In this document: positions 12,901 to 23,103 of the stretch, one piece after another | Numbering within the stretch: the first letter of the stretch is position 1 | Layout of the letters: each line of letters opens with the position of its first letter | Assembly: GCA_020055645.1 (NCBI GenBank) | Contig: CM034546.1 | Location: forward strand, 88,102,001 to 88,166,000 | DNA length: 64,000 bases | From: Tomocerus qinae | Taxonomy: Eukaryota > Arthropoda > Collembola > Entomobryomorpha > Tomoceridae | Direction of reading: 5' to 3' | Program-made: the position numbers and the translations under genes | Notes under the pieces: generated by a model | What the model was told of the DNA's origin: nothing | The model's input: only the letters and a program-made list of their open reading frames with translations | Database searches by the model: none

Positions 12901-13542
12901 GTAATTTCTTACAGTTTAGAGTTCACATTTAAACACACAAGATTTTTATAATTTGTTTCACAAGATCACAAAAAATATTAATTTTTTCGACTAAAGAAAA
13001 CATGTTTCAATTATCCAAATGATAAAACCTGGTTACTCGACGGGACTTATTAACGATATTCAAAAGATACTCATTACTTCTGCCTATTTGACTACGCGAT
13101 CATGATTATTTATAACTTGATAATGATAATGTTTTTTTTATTGACCTACACAGCTATGATAAATGTAACTTGAACAGGAATAACACATTTTGCCAAATTA
13201 TCCGCTTTTTTTGCCAAATTATCCACAACGTTTTGCCAAATTATCCGACTTTTCAAAAAAAATTTTTGCCAAATGACTTTTGCCAAAATGACCTAGAACC
13301 GTTTTTCAATCTTATTGTCCAAACTTATATGAATAATCTAATAACTAAGCTACTGAAAACCTGTTCTATAATAATATGGGATATTATGGGATAACTAAAA
13401 GATACTTATTAAACACGCATAAAGCTAGTACTATTATTATATCATATATATACCTACATATATTATATTACATATGTTTATATAAAAAATGCATTCTTAC
13501 TGAAGTGCACCCTGGACACTTAAATGGCTTTTGGACTTCCAT
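9906..13542 (-). CDS. ATF2/ATF7-type zinc-finger bZIP transcription factor
   Basis: CRE-binding, stress-kinase-regulated nuclear factor. Two coding exons: 13542-13501 (MEVQKPFKCPGCTS, donor GTAAGA) and 11393-9906 (acceptor GAACAG, beginning RFTNEDHLQVHKRRHEM). Joined, about 509 residues. The junction completes a C2H2 finger (C9, C12, H25, H29) that neither exon holds alone, which strongly supports the splice. Next comes TPSPTRFFRNCEEVGLF, matching the ATF2 activation segment with its two MAPK-type Thr-Pro sites. A long Ser/Thr-rich middle follows, then the basic region LERNRASASRSRERRKQW with a leucine zipper at about residues 325-395, and an AT-hook PKRGRPRKG near residue 450. The AT-hook is an addition to the usual ATF2 plan as I know it. 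It may be orthologous to arthropod Atf-2. Intron 1 (2.1 kb) is filled by tandem and inverted repeats. Confidence 0.92.
12020..12245. repeat. 50-bp tandem repeat, about four copies
   Basis: Unit containing CTTTGTCTATGGGTTAACTA and AGCTACTAAAAACTATGTTG, with starts near 12026, 12076, 12126 and a longer variant near 12180. A diverged copy lies at about 11515-11560, and the array appears to resume at 13345 (AACTAAGCTACTGAAAAC) after the inserted element. Confidence 0.85.
12245..13345. mobile_element. Inverted-repeat element inserted in the 50-bp array
   Basis: Left arm from about 12248 (GTTATTAGAGTATTC) mirrors the right arm ending at about 13345. A second mirrored layer inside (about 12413-12520 and 13190-13295) is built from GGATAATTTGGCAAAA / TTTTGCCAAATTATCC blocks. 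A short open frame at 12559-12810 has no recognisable homology. The element splits a unit of the 50-bp array; the target duplication is not clean. It lies in intron 1 of the ATF2-like gene. Confidence 0.7.
12283..12406. repeat. Near-perfect hairpin, arms about 45 bp
   Basis: AAAAACAATAAAACTGATAA ... TTATCGGTTTTATTGTTTTT; the arms continue through AATATAATAGACGAGTTCGCG and its complement. Total about 124 bp with a spacer of about 30 bp. Looks like a foldback MITE nested in the larger element. Confidence 0.85.
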
Positions 13543-16271
13543 CGTTTAGTTTCAATAAAGTTACTAGATTCTTAGCCAAAGACAAAAACCTTTAGCTATA
13601 AGTGATAAGGTTATGTTGAATCGTCACAATCACACAATTGCATTTATTTTCAATCATCAACTTTTCTCAATTTTATCGATTCTTATTTTATAGATGTTGA
13701 TAGGAGTTCAATAGTATAGTTCAATCAAATCAATCTCTATCTACCCTACATGTTGTTTACGGATTACGATTACGGACATTAGATAACTATTCATATTATT
13801 TATAATACACACAAGACACACGTACATATTATTACTGACTGTAATGGAATGACAGGTACAGGTTGGGTTGCTGCAAACGGGACGCAGTAAGCGAAAATTT
13901 TCTAATTTTTTTCCCAATGGAAAATCACACTCAAATTTTTCGAATGTCATGTAAGAATTACGAATTTAGTCTTATGTATATAGTCCCTTTATAAGCCACC
14001 CGTCATTATTTTCGCGTTTTTTCTAACCTAATCTAATAAAAATATATACTATAAATGTTTGGTTGTTTCAATTTTATTAGGTTAGGTCAAAAAAGAAACA
14101 AATAGTGACCGTTTTTGAAAATACTTAGAAATTTGTTGCCTAATTTTTGCATTAAGGTCCGTGTTCCTGACTTTTGGAAAACCCAATTGACTATCAAAAT
14201 ACATGTTAAAATTTTTTGCTATTTTTGATATAACTTCCAGAGTTTTACTCCGATTTTCTAATGAAGTACATTTTCGGAAAGGTAAAAACATTGGCTAGGA
14301 TTTAAATAGAGAAAATTTTCGATTTTTTTGATTAGTTAGCAGTAGCAATGGTTCAAAATTTTATGGCGAATTTCTATCCAGATGTCATCATTAAAGTGTG
14401 ACATGTATAAAAACTGAGGCAATAATCGAAAATTTTCTCTATTTAAATCCTAGCCAATGTTTTTACCTTTCCGAAAATGTACTTCATTAGAAAATCGGAG
14501 TAAAACTCTGGAAGTTATATCAAAAATAGCAAAGAGAGTTTCATAAAAAAGGTTGAAATGTAAACTGCCTCATACTTGACCGGATGTGCAAGTCATAGAA
14601 TATCCGACATTGAAGCAATGGACTGATATCAACTTGACATGAGCTAGAGCATAGAGCTTTTCTCTATGCCAACGCTGATGGTGTCATAATTTTCATAGTG
14701 TCATTGCTTGATTACAGTCAGTAGTAATTCGATCCCATGGTTACTACTGATGTCCCACCCAAGAGATAGCAGTGCAATACTCGAAATAATAATGTGGGGA
14801 AATGCAAATGTGCCTCTACATCCAAATGTAGCCAGTTCATGGCATGAACAAATTCTTGTGCACATTGGATGAAGATTTTGCAGTGCAGATTGCTGTTGCT
14901 ATTGGCTTCCTGTGTTAAATAGCTACATACCATTCAAAATTAGGAACTTCCTTGGAAACTTTGAATTTTGTTATTTTGAAGTGTTGTCATTGGCCAAGTC
15001 AGCCTTTTTCTGCAGCCTGTTTGATTGAAGTCTAGCTGGGTGCATTCAGTCCACGGGCTGGGAGAAGCCCGTGGTCATGGATACAGCCACTGATCCCCTC
15101 GGTTTTATCTTATTCAAACTGGTGGCAGAAGGAGAGCAAAACAAAACACATCCTCTTATTGACTTCACCAAAAGTGGTAGGAGCTACATTTATGAAGATT
15201 CTGCAGATTACTGTTGCTATTGGCTCCCTGTGTTAAACAGCTACATAACCCATTCAAAATTATGGAACTTGGGTGTAAACGTAAACATTTTGTTATTTTG
15301 AGTGTATTGCACTGCTGTCTTGTGTTTGCATCCTCAGTTAGTTTGTCGGTTAGTAGGGCTATGGGTTTCGGCTACTATTAAGAGCATATTTTTATTCGAA
15401 TTTCGAAATATTTCAAAATTTCGAATTTCGAAATAATAAAGGAACAGCCACCTTAAGAAAAGAACAAAAAATAACCCATAGGCCTAGCTGACAGGTACAA
15501 AAATGACCCATATAGGCCTAGGCCTAGCTGACTGTATTAGTGTTTAGTAGTGACGACGACCAACGACGACCGAAATCGTCAATCAGGTTATGTTATGATT
15601 TTAATATACGAAATTAGTTAAACAGGAACCAATAGTGCTAAGGTTCTAGACAAATAGTGCTAAATTGCCTTGCTAATGATAATGTGATGACTGCACTGAT
15701 GACTGATGTAGTTGTCGGCAGCCGTGTCAAGTGTCAAAGTCACAAAATCACAATAATAACAGAGTTCCAATTCAAGTTCCAATTTCATTCAATAAATCCA
15801 AAATTTAATTATCTTATCTCCATCTACAGTTTATATTTCGCGCTTTCTGTTAGCCGCGAAATTCATCTAGAAGGTCTGTGACGTTTTAAGTTTGGTCGGG
15901 TTTTTGTTTTAATAAAAATATTCATTCTTCCGCAAATTAAATTACGGAAAGTCGTTTCCCTTTCCCCAACTACTCAACCACCTACTTACCATCAATCGAA
16001 GGATAGCAATCCGTTTCGTCATTCGGTCGGGCTAGGTAAGGCACAGGAAAAACGGCTGAATTTAGGCAGCGGGATATCGTTTCCTCTGTTTCCTCCAAGG
16101 TGCCACAAAACTAATCAAGATTTCCTGTATTCTATATTCTTATTTATTTCATAATAATAATAAGAGAATCAAGAGTCTGAAATTTTTTTGAAAATCACTT
16201 TGGATACGAGATATTTTAATTCAAAATCCCTCCCCTTCTCCTTGGAATAAATTGACACAAAACTGTAGTTT
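13543..16271. repeat. Intergenic repeats upstream of the ATF2-like gene
   Basis: 13543-13860 is the presumed promoter/5' UTR side of the ATF2-like gene with no exon seen. An end-like sequence GGTTGGGTTGCTGCAAACGG starts at about 13862. A foldback lies at about 14205-14540: ACTCCGATTTTCTAATGAAG on the left arm and its complement on the right. 14640-15460 is a dispersed family (TGTTAAACAGCTACATAACC; GGGCTATGGGTTTCGGCTAC) with relatives at 28740-29080, 29340-29930 and 31850-32010. A lone terminus GGCTGAATTTAGGCAGCGGG is at about 16054. No convincing gene. Confidence 0.7.
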
Positions 16272-17286
16272 GAATCACCCAACGTCAGACCTCTCGTTGC
16301 CCTGTGGTATGGCGATAAGCCTCCTGATTGGCTGAAATTTTTTGAAATCCAGCCTTCTGATTGGCTATTTCTATGACAAAAATTCTATAGATTACCCAAA
16401 TGGGGACATTTTAGCAAATTTTGAATTTTTGCAAGCTACAATGCAGTCATATCATGAATCATCTATTTTATTGCCCAATAGTTTTCCTTTCAAGTAGACG
16501 TTCATTCTGGAATATGATATTAAGCAATGAGAATGAGAAATGTATATATTGAGCTATTTACATGCATATCTAATGCAGTTAATCACACTATAAATTTTAT
16601 GCCATGAACTATGAATCATTTATTTTTATTACCTACCAGTTGCCCTTTCAATGTAGACTTTTATTCTGTAACATGAGATTGAGCAATGAGAAACAAGTAT
16701 AAATCGGAAGAACACACACTGGATATATAAATACAAAGTGCATAATCGAACAAAGAATGCTAACTGCCTAGTATCGTACAAACTCTTCTTACGATCTTTA
16801 AAATAATAACTCCTAAATATATCTACTCTTCGGCTAGAAAGGTATGGCAATCGATTTCATATTCCCCCAAAATTTGCGGTGTATCTTTTCAGTATTGTAC
16901 TTAATTCAGGCTTAGTAACTATAGTAAGTTACACGGAAAAGTAAATACAAAATTTGCGCGAAAATCATATCGATTGCCAAAGGTATTTAGCTCGAGAGTA
17001 AACATCAGACCGTTTCTGCTGATTCCTGACCACCCGATCCTGGTTCATCTGTAGTATCCAGGCAACATTCTCATACTCATTGCTTAATATCATATTAGCT
17101 TGACTCAAATACAACGCACCCTCGCAGAATATCGGTTTCGCACATTATTGACGCATGCGTAGTTTAACGACGCAAATGTGCGATTGCATTTTTCTGAGTT
17201 GATATTGCAGGTATTTGGGCTGAGGTAAAATTGTTTTCTTCGTCTTTCTCTACAGAATTTCGAAACGAAGTTCTTAATTAATAACG

Positions 17287-18664
17287 ATGGCGAAACCTGT
17301 ACTTAAGTCACAGTTAATTAACTCTATTGTTAAAGACACTTTAACCGCTATAAAAAACAACGACAATTCAGAAGAAAGTGACGAAATTTTTGACAATGCG
17401 TTTGATGAAATTGAAGCCATTTATATGCATCGGTATTTGACACCCCGAACAAAAGTAAGCCAAAACTAATGACAAGGTCTATTTAATATTTTATATCCAC
17501 TAACTTGTTACCTTGTATTTTTTTTATTTCTGGTTTTACTTGTTCTGTTCTGATTCAATTTCAGGTTTTGAAGTCGTCTGAATGGTGGGCAAAAATTCTT
17601 CCTAACTGTAACGACAAATATTTTAAACAAGAAATGCGAGTCACCAGAATTGATTTTGACAAGATGCTTCATTTAATTGAAGAAGACAAAATCTTTTCAC
17701 CTCGCCAATTACCTGTTAGCCACCAACTTGCAGTAGCACTAGCCCGATTTGGAGAAAGTGGAAATGGGAGTTCATGGTTAAAAAAAGCAGCAAAATTTTC
17801 ACTGGGCGAAGGAACCGTGGGGGACTGTACCAATCGTATTATAAAAGTTTGTTTATAGTTTATGCAAAGCTATATTAATTTATGGTTATGATTATTGACT
17901 TATTTGTATGTAATCCCGATTAGGCTCTGATAAACATCAAGAATGTTTATGTACAATGGCCGGATATTGACGAACGAGAAAACATTTGTGCCGACATGGA
18001 ATCTAAGCTACCTAACTGTATCGGTTATCTTGATGGTACGCACATTAATTTAGAACACGCCCCAATGGACGACCCAGAATCTTATTTTTCACGGAAGCAG
18101 CGCTATTCTATTCAGCTCCAAGGAGTAGTAGATAACCAAAAAAGATTTATTGATGTTGTCGTCGGTTATCCTGGGAGTGTCCACGATGCCCGAGTATACG
18201 CAAATTCAGCTATTGGTATTAATCCAACACAATTTCTGTCTAATGAACAATGGATAGCTGCAGATTCAGCTTACTCCTTATCTCCTTACATAATCACTCC
18301 GTTTCGCAAAAATTGCAATACAATTTCAGATTATGAAAAAAAAATATTTCAAAAGTATTTCTCGCGTTATCGCGTATTAGTAGAAAATTCTTTTGGTATT
18401 TTGAAAGCCATTTTTCAAAGCTTGCGCGAATTACGGATAAGAATTAATAAAAATAAGGGTCACTTAAAAGCATGTGAATGGGTATACGCCTGTATTGTGA
18501 TTTACAATATCATCATGCCTAATGATGAAGAATACTTTTTAGAAAATGTAGATGATACGGAAGAAGACAACGAAGAATATGCAGTTGAAAACACAAATAA
18601 TGAAAACGCTGAAATAAAAAGAAAAAATTTGCTGGATTGGATCATCAGAAATAAATTAGAATGA
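17287..18664 (+). CDS. PIF/Harbinger DDE transposase (HARBI1-like)
   Basis: Three exons, 17287-17454, 17565-17846 and 17924-18664, all in phase 0, give 396 residues, a normal length for HARBI1-type nucleases. Catalytic-core signatures are in place: IGYLDGTHINLEHAP (first Asp), SRKQRYSIQLQGVVD, GYPGSVHDARVY (second Asp) and RVLVENSFGILKAIF (Glu). The N-terminal part contains VALARFGESGNGSSW, corresponding to the helix-turn-helix-like segment seen in this family. No stop or frameshift interrupts it. It could be an active or recently active transposase; domesticated HARBI1 is less likely because its partner gene and flanking inverted repeats are still present. Confidence 0.93.
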
Positions 18665-18688
18665 ATCTGTATTTTCTCCAAATGATCA

Positions 18689-18694
18689 AATAAA
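18689..18694 (+). terminator. Poly(A) signal of the transposase
   Basis: AATAAA 25 bp after the transposase stop and before the convergent partner gene's end at 18730; such compact spacing is typical of a transposon-encoded transcript. Confidence 0.6.
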
Positions 18695-18729
18695 TGAGTA
18701 CAACTAATCAGATTCAATCTAATATTCAC

Positions 18730-19707
18730 TTATTTGTCCTCCATTCGCTTGCTTTCTAACTCTATTTTCTTTTCTTCGATTTCCAACTGTTTCCGCTTCA
18801 ATTCCATTTCATCGTTCCATTTTTGTCTTTCGAACTCCAATTTCATAATTTCAAATTCTATTTTTTGTTGTCTAATGCATTTTTTTCCATACGACAGGCT
18901 GCTAAAGCTGCAATGCCACTGTTTTCTCTTCTTTTAGAGCTGGAAATCAAAGCCTTCTTTTTCTCTGGTTCCTCAAGTTCTTGTTTTTCGTTTGCATTGT
19001 CCTGAAAAACACATTCATGGCTATTTTACATGCTCTAAATATTTTCAAAAGCTACAAATGTCAAAATGTCTGTATATATTTACATAAAATTACCCTTTTT
19101 TCTTCTTCGGTATCTGGAGGTGGCAAATCATTAACTGTAGCTGACTGGAGAACCACAGGAGGAAAAATATTTAGTCTAGTTCCGTAAATCTCATCGAGGT
19201 CTTCGAAAAAGGGACAGCGTTTATTTCGAGCATCTAATAAAAAATTTGGCTTAATAAAATATCTTAAAAAATTAAAAGCTATTTTTTAAAATCCATGGTT
19301 ACTTTCGAACGATTCTTGTCCTTCTTCATCTAAAACACCTTGACCGGTCTTTTCTCTCCACTGAATAGTTGTGATATAAGACTTTTTCAGGTGCCGAACT
19401 TTGTTTTTTAATTGCGACACGGTACAATCCGGAAATTTTGCCACTTTGAGAAAGCCAGCATAAAAAGTGTCGGCAGTTGGTTTCTGAAAAATATTTTTAG
19501 TCGTTAATCAGACATCAGCGCAAAGTTTGAAATAATAGCTAGTACTAATCAATTTTTAATTTGTATATTTAACTATCTTACTTCAATAGCCTTTCCCGAC
19601 TTAGTTTCCTTCAGAAGGACAAGAATTGTCTCTACTTCCAAACTTGTCCATCTCCGTTGTTGTTTACCGTCCCCCGTCGTTAATTCCGTTGTCGTTCTTG
19701 TGTCCAT
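18730..19707 (-). CDS. Harbinger Myb/SANT-like partner protein, C-terminus frameshifted
   Basis: Second gene of PIF/Harbinger elements; the family's product binds DNA and helps the nuclease reach the transposon ends. Exons 19707-19582, 19483-19303, 19233-19094 and 19001-18730. The N-terminus has the SANT-type helix RRWTSLEVETILVLLKE, then TVSQLKNKVRHLKKSY, then CPFFEDLDEIYGTR, a motif typical of this partner. The last exon enters a Glu/Lys-rich coiled coil. Read as given, a 7-A run (18880-18886) shifts the frame and translation stops at 18858 (about 196 residues); one more base in the run would restore about 42 residues of coiled coil ending at 18730. It may be a real lesion or a homopolymer sequencing error. 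Its 3' end faces the transposase 65 bp away. Confidence 0.82.
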
Positions 19708-20249
19708 CGTCGTTAATCACTTTAATGACTTATGATTATTGATCGAAATAAATAAAGCAACTGTATAAGCCCAAACGGCTATGGTGTTGACTTAAATGCT
19801 CAAATTTTGGTTGTTATGAAAGTAGGAAAAAAATTATAGTCGTCAACTACAATAGAATGTGCAAAAGTATACATGCCTTTTTGGTGAGCACTCTCGCACT
19901 CCTTTTGCAGATGCTTAGACCAATTAAAACAGGTTATGCGGTTCAAAATATTTACCGCCTTCGCAATTGCTCGCAAATGTGCAAATCCGCGAGGGTGCGA
20001 AACTGCGAGCTAGTATCTGAGTGGTGCTATTATGATATGACTATATATCATGATATATATGATTCATGATATGACTGCATTTGAGCTTGCTACAATTCAA
20101 AATTTGCTAAAATGTCCCCATTTGGGTAATCTATAGAATTTTCGTCATAGAAATAGCCAATCAGAAGGCTGGATTTCAAAAAATTTCAGCCAATCAGGAA
20201 GCTTATCGCCATACCACAGGGCAACGAGAGGTCTGACGTTGGGTGATTC

Positions 20250-20870
20250 TAACAGTATAGTGTATACCTCAGAGTTTGCCTTAGAGTGGTACATACATAC
20301 AGTACATAGTGATAGAATAGAAGAATACTTAAGTTGGCCAATTTATTCTGAAAAGAAGGGGAGGGAAAAATGAGGGAAAAGACCCCAGACTACCACAAAA
20401 CCTTATCCGTTTCCTCCAAACTTAATAAAATACCCTAACATCCATGATAATGTGATTATCTGAATGTACAGCTATAAACTAACAGCTAATCCGATCGGTA
20501 CTCGATAACTAACATCCATTGCCTCCCGTCACTATATTTTCTTTCGCCAGTAGGTTTATTTTTTATTAGGTTAGGTAAGAAAAGAGGCTAAAATAGTGAC
20601 GGGAGGCAATATGTTAGGATAATAGGTTCCCCGATCAGGGGATTGTCTAGAACCTATACGCATTGTCTAGCAAATGGGTATAGTATCGTTAGCTCTAAAA
20701 TATGGCTCCACAAAATACAGAGGTAATGTTTAACAATGGGGCAAGGTAGAAATGTAAGGAGGCGGCCATTTATTATTTATTATAATAACCATGGATATTT
20801 TGGCCGCCTTCCTTTATTTCCACTTTTCCTCATTGTCGGCCATCAGCCATATTTTAGAGCTACAGTTCGA
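20250..20870. repeat. Small palindromes between Harbinger and the next foldback
   Basis: A mirrored segment at about 20519-20615 (ATTGCCTCCCGTCACTATAT and its complement) encloses TTATTAGGTTAGGT. A second palindrome at about 20692-20863 has AGCTCTAAAATATGGCT at one end and its complement at the other. The sequence just before it (ATTGTCTAGCAAATGGGTAT) recurs at 58819, where a Helentron-like element has inserted. Confidence 0.7.
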
Positions 20871-21356
20871 ATCATGAGTTGTGATAGTGATTCAACTTTT
20901 GACTACATTTTTGCCTCTCTCTGATTGGTCCAAATTTTTTGTCACTAGCCAATGAAATTGCAGATTTCATTTTCATAAATCTATATGATTTCCAAAATGC
21001 ATTTTAAGGTTCTGTGTTTACGAAGACTATTCCTTCCAACTATGACAATGTATAACAAATAAGATTTACTTTAAAGTTTTAATCCACAAGATTACTTCCA
21101 ACAATTCAACTATGTTCATGCGAATGAGGTTGCAATGAGATTCGGATTTAGTATTCATCCAATTATTCATTTCTTTGTCATGAGTGCATAGTATTTGCTT
21201 TCATTAAATTCTACCCCTTAAAATGCATTTTGGAAATCATATAGATTTATGAAAATGAAATCTGCAATTTCATTGGCTAGTGACAAAAAATTTGGACCAA
21301 TCAGAGAGAGAGGCAAAAATGTAGTCAAAAGTTGAATCACTATCACAACTCATGAT
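20871..21356. mobile_element. Foldback element with about 138-bp nearly identical arms
   Basis: Arms 20871-21010 and 21217-21356 (ATCATGAGTTGTGATAGTGA and its complement at the outer ends; AAAATGCATTTTAAGG at the inner ends) surround a 206-bp spacer. Arm identity is very high, implying recent arrival or conversion. No coding frame inside. Confidence 0.88.
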
Positions 21357-21761
21357 TCAAACAGTAACGATAGTGTAATCTATTCAGAGTGTTACAAAAC
21401 GTGTCAGCTGTCGAACAAGCTTTTACACGACGTTGTAGGATGACTATAGAACCGAAGTTATGTCGATTTTTAGTTATTTTTAATTTTTGAACTCCCTTTC
21501 CCAGCCAGGGGTGAATGTGATCAGTGATCGATCTTGCCCATTTACTAACTTGGTCATAGGTTTACCTCTGCCCAAGTGAATTTGCTGAGCACAGAATAAC
21601 GTTAATAGACATTGGAAGATGCTGTTTTCGAATCTTGAGGTGGTGACCACCTATGTCACCAGTCTATATCATGACTTCGATGGATCGGACAAATAATGAA
21701 CAAAATGAGGACATTTTAAGGGATATTTTGTTTAGTCTATATAGATTTTGAAAATATTTTG
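21357..21761. other. Intergenic segment, partly repetitive
   Basis: Holds one diverged copy of a family also seen at 34645-34750 (CAGCTGTCGAACAAGCT; CGATTTT.AGTTATTT). No gene recognised. Confidence 0.5.
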
Positions 21762-22918
21762 AAAACCTACGGCAAGCCGTAACAGAAGCTCGCCTGATCA
21801 AAGGGGACCGGGTACACATTTTTTGGTGGAACAATAATAGAAATACATTTATTTTGAATAGTAAATCAAAGTAGATTAATATTGACTATTAAAATCAACA
21901 GAAAATCAAAATAGATTAATATTGACTACTATAATCAACACAAAATCAAAATAGATTAATATTGACTATTAAAATCAACAGAAAATCAAAATAGATTAAT
22001 ATTGACTATTAAAATCAACAGAAAATCAAAATAGATTAATATTGACTATTAAAATCAACAGAAAATCAAAATAGATTAATATTGACTATTAAAATCAACA
22101 TAAAATCAAAATAGATTAATGTTGATTATGAAAATCAATCTTCATTAATGTTGACTATGAAAATCAACAGAAAATCAAGATTGATAAATGTTGACTATGA
22201 AAATCAACAGGAAATGAAAATAAATTAATGTTGACTATGAAAATCAACAAAAAACCAAAATAGATTAATGTTGACTGTGAAAATCAACAGGAAATCAAAA
22301 TTGATTAATGTTGATTATGAAAATCAACAGAAAATCAAGATTGATAAATGTTGACTATGAAAACCAACCGAAAATCAAAATTGATTAATGTTGACTATGA
22401 AAACCAACAGATATTCAATCTTGATTGATTACGAGTATTAAAATCTACAGAAAATTAAAATCGGTTAATAATGTCTATCAAAATTAAAAAGAAATCGAAA
22501 AATGGAAATTTGACTATAAAATTGAATAAAAATCCAAAATAGATTTATTTCTATCGTCTAATAGTTATTTTCCGGTTTAATTTGCTTTATTATAAAATTT
22601 CAAATTTGGCAGAAGCGGAATGAAATATTTTATACTATCTGACTAACAATTTATAAAACGCCATTGAACTTTTTAATGTCCATTTAATGCCAAATTTTCA
22701 CTTTGTCTATCAAAATGAAGACAAAGTGAGCGCGCGGTATCTCAGCAACCAATGGACCGATTTACCCAAAATTCAATAGGGATCGTCAGTGGTCCATAGG
22801 CATTGTGTTTGCCAATTTTGGTCCTTGTCATTATCCGTCATTGCTTTCGAAAGTTATCGTGGTGACGGACGGACGGACAGACTGTGCGATTCTATAAGCT
22901 GCCTTATTCAGGCGAGCT
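21762..22918 (-). mobile_element. Helentron-like element with 40-bp minisatellite core, copy A
   Basis: One end is AAAACCTACGGCAAGCCGTA, containing a 12-nt stem-loop (ACGGC/GCCGT), followed by GCTCGCCTGA. The core (about 21860-22500) is a tandem array of about 40-bp units containing AATCAAAATAGATTAATATT. The other end runs through GCTTTCGAAAGTTATCGTGG and a GGACGGACGGACAG run to TCAGGCGAGCT. Stem-loop at one end, mirrored GCTCGCCTGA/TCAGGCGAGC subterminal repeats and a tandem core fit the structure of non-autonomous Helentrons (DINE-1/HINE type). Strand is set by placing the stem-loop at the 3' end. No Rep/helicase is encoded. Confidence 0.65.
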
Positions 22919-22929
22919 ACAACGGCGGG

Positions 22930-23061
22930 TTTTCGAAAAAATTGCATGTCTTTTTATCAAGTTCATATTATGAGGTCCACCAATCGATTTCTGAAGTCTC
23001 ATTACCTTCCGAAAAAAAGTTTTCCGGAGTTCCGGACCTTACACATCTCTTGTGTTTTCAA
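22930..23061 (+). repeat. Solo terminal repeat just upstream of Ku70
   Basis: Contains AGGTCCACCAATCGATTTCT, CTCATTACCTTCCGAAA and TTACACATCTCTTG. It is a single arm of the foldback element that stands complete at about 32778-33271 on the other side of the Ku70 gene, in the orientation of that element's right arm. It reaches to about 40 bp from the Ku70 start codon, so it probably supplies 5' UTR or promoter sequence. Confidence 0.8.
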
Positions 23062-23103
23062 TCTATATCTAATCATTGCTGTTTGGTTAATCTCTTAGTA
23101 AAA

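Larger units (their letters stand above)
16272..20249. mobile_element. PIF/Harbinger region bounded by about 190-bp long inverted repeats
   Basis: GAATCACCCAACGTCAGACC at 16272 onward is mirrored at 20249 downward; the arms (16272-16463 and 20058-20249) stay alignable for about 190 bp. Between them are a DDE transposase and a convergent Myb/SANT gene, the classic two-gene Harbinger content. An inner terminal-repeat candidate, GCACCCTCGC at 17116 and its complement ending at 19998, may be the real transposon ends, with the outer arms belonging to a composite or older element. I could not find a clean TWA target duplication. Another small inverted repeat (AATATGATATTAAGCAATGA) lies at about 16510 and 17090. 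Confidence 0.75.

Noticed and set aside
18734-19005. Plus-strand open frames over the Myb/SANT gene
   Set aside because: Phe/Ser-rich shadows of a Lys/Glu-rich coiled coil on the other strand.
21860-22500. Second candidate for a CRISPR-like array (40-bp repeats)
   Set aside because: Continuous tandem units without unique spacers, present in several mobile copies with the same flanks.
22789-23103. N-terminal extension of Ku70 in frame with its first exon
   Set aside because: The extra sequence translates the end of a Helentron-like element and a solo repeat; Ku70s start near the acidic MASWNPP segment.
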